Below, piece by piece: positions 36,737-42,952 of a DNA stretch of 42,952 nt (position 1 is its first letter; the number at the start of each line of letters is the position of its first letter). The position numbers were made by a program, and so were the translations under genes. Below the pieces are notes generated by a model. That model was not told the origin of the DNA and did not search any database. It saw only the letters and a program-made list of their open reading frames with translations. This DNA comes from CBDCME01 sp965218865 (GTDB lineage Bacteria > Pseudomonadota > Alphaproteobacteria > JAAXGF01). The stretch covers positions 1 through 42,952 of the forward strand of contig CBDCME010000039.1 in assembly GCA_965218865.1 (NCBI GenBank), read 5' to 3'.

Positions 36737-37294
36737 ATGAAGTCGCTTGCGATCGGCAGTTTTCTCGCCGCCTTGGCGATGTTCGTTTGGGGTTGGATGT
36801 TTTGGGACACGCCGGCCAGTGGCGAGGTATTTTCGGACCTCGGCGCCGACCAGGCGGCCGAGCTCGGTGCCGCGCTCAACGCCGCGTTACCGGCGGACGG
36901 CACCTACGTGCTGCCGGACCCGGCCGGCGGCGATCAAGAGACTTTTGCCCGCCAAATGGCAACCGGGCCGCTGGCGGTCGTGTATTACCGCCGCGCCGGC
37001 GCCCAGGCGATGGACCCCGTGGTGATGCTGAAAGGCTTCCTCCACACGCTGCTGACCGCGGCGATTTTCGGCTTCATCCTCCACGGCCTCCGCGACAAGG
37101 TCGTCGCCTATTCCGACAAGGTCAAACTCATCGCCACGATCGGCCTCGGCGCCACCATCTGGGCCAACCTCGCCGACGCCATCTGGTTCCACCAAAGCTG
37201 GTCCCACCACCTCTGGATTTCCTTCTACAACCTCGTCGCCTGCCTCATCGCCGGCCTGGTCCTGGCGCGGTTTATCAAGACGTCAAAGAGCTAA
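36737..37294 (+). CDS. Membrane protein with four predicted helices, unknown function
   Basis: This 185-residue protein begins at ATG 36737, six bases after GGAGG (36726-36730). Helices are predicted at ~5-24 (FLAALAMFVWGWMFW), ~100-117 (FLHTLLTAAIFGFILHGL), ~128-150 (LIATIGLGATIWANLADAIWF) and ~158-178 (FYNLVACLIAGLVLARF). A soluble loop of about 75 residues between the first and second holds ADGTYVLPDPAGGDQETFARQM. I do not recognise the family with certainty. The gene is intact. Confidence 0.75.
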   Translation: MKSLAIGSFLAALAMFVWGWMFWDTPASGEVFSDLGADQAAELGAALNAALPADGTYVLPDPAGGDQETFARQMATGPLAVVYYRRAGAQAMDPVVMLKGFLHTLLTAAIFGFILHGLRDKVVAYSDKVKLIATIGLGATIWANLADAIWFHQSWSHHLWISFYNLVACLIAGLVLARFIKTSKS

Positions 37295-37323
37295 GGCGGC
37301 GATCGCGAGGAGCCCGGTCTAAT

Positions 37324-37404
37324 GACCACTGCCTTGTTGACATGCTGTCCCGCCTCCCCGATCACCTCATCAGCCAGGTCAACCAACTTCTGCCCTGGAA
37401 TTGG
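37324..37404 (+). pseudogene. Scrap of an IS66-family transposase C-terminus
   Basis: The translation CLVDMLSRLPDHLISQVNQL then LPW matches the conserved end of IS66 TnpC proteins (usually WL-x-DVLARLPDHKI-x-x-LDELLPW). There is no start or upstream part, and the following sequence to 37553 shows no gene. Confidence 0.55.
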
Positions 37405-37553
37405 ACCCCAAAAACGCGCTGCCTGACAAGCACAGTTCCCCACGACAACCGGCGTACGTGTGTGGACGTGTGTGGACGCCCCGTTGGATGCAAGCGGAAT
37501 CTGAACCTTGGGTGACATGTGGTCAGGTGCTGACGCTTACATATGATGCAGCC

Positions 37554-37787
37554 ATGAGCGACTCGATGCCCATCGTGCTCAAGCTCCAGGCCGACGCAGC
37601 AAATCGGGAGGTGCCGGTCTGCTCATCCCACGGTATCGAATTTGTACCGTTGCGTATCGGCGCTGAGGTTCCTGTCCAGGAAGACCCGTCGTGCTGCCCG
37701 ATTTGTTTCTCGTTCAACCCGGCGGGGAAGGTTCTGTTGGGCACAAAACCGGGAACAGTCCCAAATGTTGGGGAATTATATAGTTGA
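37554..37787 (+). pseudogene. Small cysteine-containing protein, 3' end altered by the IS1595 insertion
   Basis: ATG 37554 begins MSDSMPIVLKLQADAANREV. Cysteines lie in VCSSHG and DPSCCPICFSFN, possibly a small zinc site. The insertion falls at codon ~72. Without the element and one AAATGTTG, the frame would read VPNVACLL and stop; as it stands it ends VPNVGELYS inside the IS end. I do not recognise the family. Confidence 0.5.
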
Positions 37788-37832
37788 CTAGCGTCCGTTA
37801 GTCCCTTACATTGGGAATCAGGAGGACGCGAC

Positions 37833-38807
37833 ATGGCGAAAGCACCAGGAAGATCAGAGCGAAACGGCATTACCATCAAGGAATTGATGGCGAAATTCCA
37901 CAGCGAGGAAGCCGCGCAAACGTGGTTCGAGAGCAAGATTTGGCCTGATGGCCGCAAGTGCCCGCGCTGCGGTAACTCAGAGACGGTGGAATGCGGCCAC
38001 GGTCACCCGATGCCTTATCGCTGCTATGCCTGCAATCGCTATTTCAGCGTCCGCATAGGCACGATCCTCGAACGGTCGAAGCTGGGCTATCGGGATTGGG
38101 CAATCGCGATCTACCTGCATTTAACAAGCCTCAAGGGCGTTTCCAGCATGAAACTCCACCGCGACCTGGGCATCACACAAAAGACGGCCTGGTTCATGCT
38201 TCAACGTATCCGCAAGGCATTCGAGGACGATGACGACTGGCCATTCGGCGGACCCGTGGAAGTGGACGAAACCCACATCGGCGGGAAGCGCCGCAACATG
38301 AGCAACGCCAGGCGCAAAGAGGCCACAGGACGCGGGCCGGTGGACATGACAACGGTTATCGGAGCGCGCGACCGGGAAACAAATTCAGTCCGCGCAGAGG
38401 TGATCGGGATAGCCGACAGGACGGCGCTGCAAGGCTTTGTCCGCGCCAACACCACACCCGGAGCCACCGTCTACACTGACGAAGCCGCCGCCTACAAGGG
38501 ACTGTCCGAGTTCGATCACGAAGCGGTCAACCACTCAGTATCCGAATTCGTCCGGGGAATGGCCTCGACCAATGGCATAGAGAGTTTTTGGGCAACCCTC
38601 AAGCGGGCGCACAAGGGCGTCTACCACAAGTTCAGCCCAAAGCATCTACAGCGGTATGTTGCCGATTTCGCCGCCCGCCACGGGGCAAGAGGGATGCACA
38701 CCCTTGATCATATCGGCCTGGCCGCTTCCAAAATGGCCGGCAAGCGGCTGATGTACCGCGATTTGATCGCGGATACCGGACTGGCTAGCGGGGCGCGAGC
38801 CGCCTAA
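37833..38807 (+). CDS. IS1595-family (ISXO2-type) transposase
   Basis: The product is 324 residues: an N-terminal zinc ribbon (KCPRCGNSETVECGHG ... YRCYACNRYF), a helix-turn-helix (MKLHRDLGITQKTAWFMLQRIR) and an ISXO2-like DDE domain with VEVDETHIGGKRR, YTDEAAAYKGL, HEAVNHSVSEFVRG-x-ASTNGIESFWATLKR and the final YHKFSPKHLQRY. All parts are present and the frame is intact. Confidence 0.95.
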   Translation: MAKAPGRSERNGITIKELMAKFHSEEAAQTWFESKIWPDGRKCPRCGNSETVECGHGHPMPYRCYACNRYFSVRIGTILERSKLGYRDWAIAIYLHLTSLKGVSSMKLHRDLGITQKTAWFMLQRIRKAFEDDDDWPFGGPVEVDETHIGGKRRNMSNARRKEATGRGPVDMTTVIGARDRETNSVRAEVIGIADRTALQGFVRANTTPGATVYTDEAAAYKGLSEFDHEAVNHSVSEFVRGMASTNGIESFWATLKRAHKGVYHKFSPKHLQRYVADFAARHGARGMHTLDHIGLAASKMAGKRLMYRDLIADTGLASGARAA

Positions 38808-38813
38808 CACGAA

Positions 38814-38837
38814 AGGGCCAGCTGTCAGGCTGGCCCT
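38814..38837 (+). terminator. Hairpin between transposase and antitoxin genes
   Basis: AGGGCCAGC and GCTGGCCCT form a perfect 9-bp stem with the loop TGTCAG, between two convergent genes. There is no T run, so it is not a classical intrinsic terminator, but its position suits a bidirectional transcription barrier. Confidence 0.55.
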
Positions 38838-38867
38838 AGGCAAATTCATGGCGCATTGGCCAGGAAT

Positions 38868-39317
38868 TTATGCGGCCTTGCGGTAATTGTTCGGATCACT
38901 CCCATCTATGTTTATTGGGCTTGAATCGGCAGTTGAAACACATTGTGACGCTGTCTTCTCGACGCTGCGATCATCCAACTCCAGGCCGAGCCTCTCTGCA
39001 GCCAGCAAGCGCACGACGGCTTCGGCATTTTGATCAATCGGCTTTTCCCCCCTTTCCCACCTGCCAATCGATTGCCGATCTTTATGTAGTATCTTGGCTA
39101 GTTCGTCCTGGGTAAGACCCATTTCGGTGCGCACAAAGCGCAACTCCCTACTGGACATGCCACGCTCCGAACCAATGATTGTCTTGGCAATCGCTTCGTG
39201 TAGGCCCTTGATGTTCTTGATCGTGTAGGTTTGCTCGCCCCCATCATCCGTGATAGGGCTAACTCCGTGCACCAACACGTTGGAAAGGCCGCATTCAGTG
39301 TAATGGTAGGGGTCCAT
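38868..39317 (-). CDS. HTH antitoxin of the cargo toxin-antitoxin pair
   Basis: ATG 39317 lies nine bases after AAGGAG and is preferred to TTG 39335. The 149 residues begin MDPYHYTECGLSNVLVHGV, the usual opening of a family of HTH antitoxins that accompany DUF4258-type toxins, then an XRE-type helix-turn-helix (RTEMGLTQDELAKILHKDRQSIGRWERG). It starts about 20 bases after the stop of the DUF4258 gene and is co-transcribed with it. It should bind and neutralise the toxin and bind the palindromic operator upstream. Confidence 0.8.
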   Translation of the reverse strand: MDPYHYTECGLSNVLVHGVSPITDDGGEQTYTIKNIKGLHEAIAKTIIGSERGMSSRELRFVRTEMGLTQDELAKILHKDRQSIGRWERGEKPIDQNAEAVVRLLAAERLGLELDDRSVEKTASQCVSTADSSPINIDGSDPNNYRKAA

Positions 39318-39336
39318 GATGTCTTGCTCCTTCAAG

Positions 39337-39663
39337 TTATGCAGACTCGTCGGCCCACATGACCGATACGACTTTGATCCGGTCAGACGGCTCTCTAGTT
39401 ATGATTGCAATTACGCAGACCCGCCTATTCCCGGATGAAGGGCACTTTGACACCACTGGGTATTTGTACATTCCGCGCGACGCCTCTGACGCCCCTTCAT
39501 AAACAAATCCATTTTTCAATGCATAAATCACATCTCCCATAATTATGTCGCGCTGGTCCATTCGCTCCTTAGCGTGCAATGTCCAGATAAAGTCAAGGTG
39601 GGTCGATTCCGCTATGCGCCTGATCGTCTCGGTGGCTTTTTCAGGGCTCAATGGAATGGTCAC
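39337..39663 (-). CDS. DUF4258 protein, probable toxin of the cargo pair
   Basis: The product is 108 residues from GTG 39663. The fold pattern FIWTLHAKERMDQRDIIMGDVIYALKNG, then YKYPVVSKCPSSGNRRVCVIAIIT and IKVVSVMWA, is that of DUF4258, a small RelE/BrnT-like fold with the conserved HA-x-ERM-x-QR-x-I start. Such proteins are thought to be RNases. The toxin-first order is as in HigBA systems. Confidence 0.75.
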   Translation of the reverse strand: MTIPLSPEKATETIRRIAESTHLDFIWTLHAKERMDQRDIIMGDVIYALKNGFVYEGASEASRGMYKYPVVSKCPSSGNRRVCVIAIITREPSDRIKVVSVMWADESA

Positions 39664-39673
39664 GACACGCTCT

Positions 39674-39692
39674 ATGTATCACTGTGATACAT
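39674..39692. promoter_or_regulatory. Operator-like palindrome of the toxin-antitoxin pair
   Basis: ATGTATCACTGTGATACAT is a perfect palindrome around one central base, nested in an outer GACACG / CGTGTC repeat. It lies 10 bases upstream of the toxin start, where HTH antitoxins commonly repress their own operon. Confidence 0.7.
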
Positions 39693-40072
39693 CGTGTCAA
39701 CAAAATTAAATAATGTTTTTCCTGTCTGCGCAACCTCACTTTCTAGGATTGATTGTACCTGTGTAATGGCTTTCGCTCGAAGTTTGCCGCCATCCGCTAC
39801 GGATAATTGATGTGTGCCTGCCAGTCAACTATATAATTCCCAAATGTTGCATGTCTCCTCTAATTCAGCCGCCTGAACCGGTTAAGGGAAGCAGGTTCGA
39901 CGAAAGTGAAATTTGTTGTTGTCAGACCCATTGTGATTACGATATTTAGGCATGGCTATCGCGTTTAGCTACTCATTTCGCGCGCCGGTAGACCGATCGA
40001 CTGAAGGGAACAAGGGTCTATTGTACGCGGCGTCCCACTTGCCAAGCAGGCGAAAAAGCCTCAGGAGACACC

Positions 40073-41479
40073 ATGAATTCCCAGTTAGAGTCCTTGCCAA
40101 TCGGTTCGATTGTCGCCTATGCCGGCCAGCTCAACAACGCTGCACTGATGAGCATCGGTTGGTCCATCTGTAATGGCACCCAGTTTCCGATCAAGGATTA
40201 TAAGAAACTCTTTGACGTGCTCGGCACAACAAATGGTGGAGATGGCGATACCTACTTTAATCTACCTAATTATCAGGGACTATTTCTAAGGAGCCTCGAC
40301 CCGACTGGAAATATCGACAAGGGAGCATTTAATCGCACCGCGCCCGCGAGCGGCGCGGCAAGCGGAGAAAATGTTGGCAGTCTCGAAGGATTCGCGACGG
40401 CCTGCCCCCAAAGCTCGCCGTTTCAGGCTCAAATTCCCCATATTCCCAAAGAAAAACACCGCGCCTATACCGGAACAGAGGTGGAATTGGTCAAAAAGAC
40501 GCCTCATAGCCAGCAAGCATTCTCATCGACTGGCAGTGGCGACGCTGAAACTCGCCCCATAAACGCCTATGTTAATTTCATCATTCAGATCACAACGTCG
40601 GCCTTGATGCCGGTCGGCTCCGTCATCCCGTTCGCCGGCGATATTCAAAATTCAAACCCAGCGTCAGACGGAAACTATTTGTATTGCGATGGCAATCTAC
40701 TCGCGCAAAGTGCTCAACCCACGCTATTCAACGCAGTCGGCTCGGTGCAGCTTTACGCCACCGCCAAGCCAATTAGTCCATTCCAAATCAGTATGGAATA
40801 CCGCCCAGATAGCAAAGACAGCGACCATTGCGATGGACATGACGAATCAGAATTCAATTCCGCGAGCACCAATATAAACTTGACCGATATCGGAGGAGAC
40901 AAGGAAAGCAGACCCGTCAACGTATACGTCGACTACTACATTCTGTCCGCGAAGGATACGGGCAAGACGGACATCTTCCCGGTCGGCGCGATCATTGCCT
41001 TCGCGGGCAACGCAGTACCCTCTGATCAAAACTGGTTGCCCTGTACAGGCGGCTTAAATTCGGCGACCAGCCCACAATACGCGGCACTCTACGCGGCGAT
41101 CGGCAATGCATGGGGCGGTGATTCAGCGAGTTTCAACCTCCCAAGCCTGGCAGGCATGTTCGGCCGGGGTACAAACAACGGGACCGGACGAGACCCGGAT
41201 GCCGACTCACGCACAGCGAATAATACCGGGGGCCATACCGGAGACCTCGTTGGCTCTCAGCAGTCCTACTCCACTGAGAAACCCCAAGGTAGCGCCATCT
41301 ACGCATCGGTCGATGACCTACCGACCAAGGATGCCGACACCGCTGTGGCCATAGGTGCCAATGAAGTGAAAGGCTGGAACAGCGGCACCACGACTTATGA
41401 CGTCACTGGCGGCGGCGCTGAAACGCGCCCAACCAACGTGAACGTCAACTATTGCATAAAGTACGCTTTATATAGCTAG
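40073..41479 (+). CDS. Protein with three tandem phage tail-collar domains
   Basis: ATG 40073 follows AGGAG. The 468 residues hold three copies of the tail-collar/microcystin-dependent-protein domain. Each starts with a PIGSIVAYAG-like motif (~9, ~179 and ~309), continues with a W-x-x-C-(N/D/T)G strand, and ends with an ETRP/ESRP-(I/V/T)N-(A/V)YV motif (~159, ~283, ~455). Units 1 and 3 keep the YFNLPNYQGLFLRS / SFNLPSLAGMFGRG segment, while unit 2 has lost it. There is no signal peptide. Such domains occur in phage short-tail fibres and phage-like appendages; no capsid, tail tube or portal gene is seen here. The next gene begins about 55 bp downstream on the same strand. Confidence 0.85.
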   Translation: MNSQLESLPIGSIVAYAGQLNNAALMSIGWSICNGTQFPIKDYKKLFDVLGTTNGGDGDTYFNLPNYQGLFLRSLDPTGNIDKGAFNRTAPASGAASGENVGSLEGFATACPQSSPFQAQIPHIPKEKHRAYTGTEVELVKKTPHSQQAFSSTGSGDAETRPINAYVNFIIQITTSALMPVGSVIPFAGDIQNSNPASDGNYLYCDGNLLAQSAQPTLFNAVGSVQLYATAKPISPFQISMEYRPDSKDSDHCDGHDESEFNSASTNINLTDIGGDKESRPVNVYVDYYILSAKDTGKTDIFPVGAIIAFAGNAVPSDQNWLPCTGGLNSATSPQYAALYAAIGNAWGGDSASFNLPSLAGMFGRGTNNGTGRDPDADSRTANNTGGHTGDLVGSQQSYSTEKPQGSAIYASVDDLPTKDADTAVAIGANEVKGWNSGTTTYDVTGGGAETRPTNVNVNYCIKYALYS

Positions 41480-41535
41480 CTGGCTGTACTGAAGCTAACA
41501 ATTTCTGTCAACCTTGCGATGGGAGTGAAGCGATA

Positions 41536-42952
41536 ATGATCAGAAAGAAAGACCTACACACCTTTTACGAAGTAGAAGATATCATGATCAACTCCGTGAA
41601 CATCGGAACAACAATCATTTCATACGAAGTCAGGCAGTACATCGATGTAAGAAACCTGAAGGAGTCGAGAGCCTACCAGGTCCTCTGCACCCAGCGCATC
41701 GTAATACCGAATGGAACCGAGTTTAGCCTGATGCCGCAAACGGACAACGCCTACAACAACTATCCAGTTCTCTTGGAAAACAAAGTCTCCCTAAATTGTG
41801 GCAATGCCGGTCTTATCCTACAGAGCTACTCACCAAAGACTATGAATACTGCGGTCGTAACAGCCCCCTTAACCAGGGTGACACCAACACCACCTCTTCA
41901 TCACAGCAATATACGATTGGGTCATCGACCTCGCAATCGAATACTTTCGGCGGCTCCGTATCCCTCGGCTTTATGGGCGAGGCCCCGACGGGCGGAGCGT
42001 CCGCCGATTTCCAACACTCCGCGACACGCGGACGGAGCAGGTCAGAATCCCAAGGCGAGGACCAGGGAGAGAGAAGCGACACCAGCTCTGACGACACGAT
42101 CAGCATCAAGGATTGGGGTTCGTATGCCTTCGTGAACGACGACAATCAGATTCCGACTTGGATTTGGGGCCAAGAATTCCCGTGGAACGCCATTCAGTAC
42201 CGATACTGTCCATCCGGCGAAAAGGTGTCCAACCAAGTCCTACTACCGTCGTTCGTTCAGGACAGGCTCATGACGGCTTCTTCCACCTCAGGCTCGGACA
42301 ATATCGCCAACCCGCCAAGTCATTTGTCCCTATTCGGTATCGACTTCACGATGAAAGCACTCTGGATCGTCACGCCAGCGGAATTCACAGCAGACGAGGA
42401 AATCACCCTAAAGCACACCCTGCATTACTCGACGGGTTCTCACACTGTCGAAAATACCACTCTGACCGTTACCCTGGACGCGGCGCCGGAAGAGTACAAG
42501 TATACATCCGACAATGTCGATTTAACTCTGCTAGACCTCGATCCCATTGTGGAAGCCAACGCAAACAATGGCGCCGTCGTGGGCTTCCTAGCCAACAAGT
42601 TCCTTGTCGCGCCAGCCCCGACAGCGACATTCTTGATCGTCAGCGGCGACAACAACATTAGGGTGACAGGAACGGGGTTGGATGCACCAACGCCCGGGTC
42701 GGCCATGGTTTCAGCGTTACCTAAGGGATCGGCCACCATATTGCTCGATTTCAAGATCCTGGACGTCGACAATAGCTACACTCTCTATTTCAAACACTGG
42801 AAGACTGTGGATAACGGTTGCGTGCTCACGATCAACAATGACACGGACAACCAGATCGTCAAGCACGTCGCCGCACTCGAAGCGGAAGGGGGCGACAACA
42901 ATTTTATGGGTATCAACCTGAGAAACAGGGACTATTCATCGATTGATTTATC
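41536..42952 (+). pseudogene. Large unrecognised protein, one-base frameshift, runs off the window
   Basis: ATG 41536 begins MIRKKDLHTFYEVEDIMINSV. Near 41837 one A or G is missing in CCAAAGAC: the frame continues one base back as DYEYCGRNSPLN and stays open to the end, about 470 residues in all. Residues ~100-190 are very rich in Ser, Thr, Gly and Asp (SSQQYTIGSSTSQSNTFGGS ... SESQGEDQGERSDTSSDD), followed by a Trp-rich stretch (IPTWIWGQEFPWNAIQYRY) and beta-rich segments. There is no signal peptide or heme. The amphipathic Ser/Thr region could be a beta-hairpin as in pore-forming proteins, but I do not recognise any family. Confidence 0.5.

Larger units (their letters stand above)
37771..39841 (+). 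mobile_element. IS1595-family element carrying a toxin-antitoxin pair
   Basis: The element is 2071 bp, bounded by inverted ends GGGAATTATATAGTTGACT (37771-37789) and its reverse complement (ending 39841, one mismatch within the last bases). AAATGTTG occurs immediately outside both ends (37763-37770 and 39842-39849), an exact 8-bp target duplication, as expected of IS1595. Inside are the transposase, a hairpin, and two convergent cargo genes encoding a DUF4258 protein and an HTH protein. Confidence 0.92.

Noticed and set aside
1..42952. CRISPR array
   Set aside because: No series of regularly spaced short repeats was seen; the repeats found are tandem, dispersed or IS-related.
1..42952. tRNA or rRNA genes
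   Set aside because: No convincing T-arm/acceptor combination or rRNA segment was recognised; a tRNA-like string near 31950-31980 did not give a cloverleaf.

Overview
The window looks like a GC-rich alphaproteobacterial chromosome, probably Rhodospirillales-like. The main support is the order comF - glutaredoxin - nitrilase-family hydrolase - DUF1178, which is typical of that group; this is inference from gene order and protein style, not a database result. The region is heavily rearranged. It holds three copies of one IS256-family element, single IS5, IS630, IS110 and IS1595 family elements, an IS66 scrap and a group II intron scrap. Many of the genes carry a frameshift, nonsense codon or insertion. 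Some frameshifts sit in C or G homopolymers and could be sequencing errors; the insertions, in-frame stops and 2-bp duplications are better explained by real decay.

Bases 1-23150 hold the most interesting system. Read at face value, a pentaheme cytochrome and a beta-barrel porin lie on the + strand (127-3653), and an NAD(P)H:ferredoxin-type oxidoreductase, a tetraheme cytochrome, a cyclic-nucleotide-binding/4x[4Fe-4S] protein, a b-type membrane cytochrome and a decaheme cytochrome lie on the - strand (23142-13280). IS256 copies 1 and 3 are inverted and their 8-9 bp target duplications are swapped, so the 17.6 kb between them appears to have inverted. Undoing the inversion in the mind fuses the oxidoreductase 5' end (4037-4105) in frame to its body (23142-21915). 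It also places all seven genes on one strand as one operon with overlapping start/stop codons. The predicted product is a trans-envelope electron conduit: cytoplasmic dehydrogenase and Fe-S modules, inner-membrane cytochrome b, periplasmic multiheme cytochromes and an outer-membrane barrel. In this copy most of its genes are broken.

Within the inverted block are also comF-grxC (amber codon plus IS5 insertion), a frameshifted nitrilase-family gene, an intact DUF1178 gene, and a tandem array of secreted kinesin-light-chain-type TPR proteins whose fourth member is truncated next to a group II intron domain V.

Bases 24600-35060 are accessory genes. Two neighbouring exported proteins share an N-terminal winged-helix-like module but have different C-terminal domains (DUF393 thiol oxidoreductase and TM1367-like cyclophilin). 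Others are a Mth938-like protein, a small lipoprotein, a metallophosphoesterase-NACHT-FGE/sulfatase STAND protein resembling bacterial immune NTPases, an arylesterase-like lipoprotein, a SLOG-family protein and an exported ankyrin protein. An intergenic palindromic repeat recurs at 26262, 35015 and 36657.

Bases 35100-42952 hold an IS110 element with a candidate bridge-RNA leader, a four-helix membrane protein, and an IS1595 element with exact 8-bp target repeats that carries a DUF4258/HTH toxin-antitoxin pair as cargo. Last come a protein of three phage tail-collar domains and an unrecognised large protein that runs off the end.
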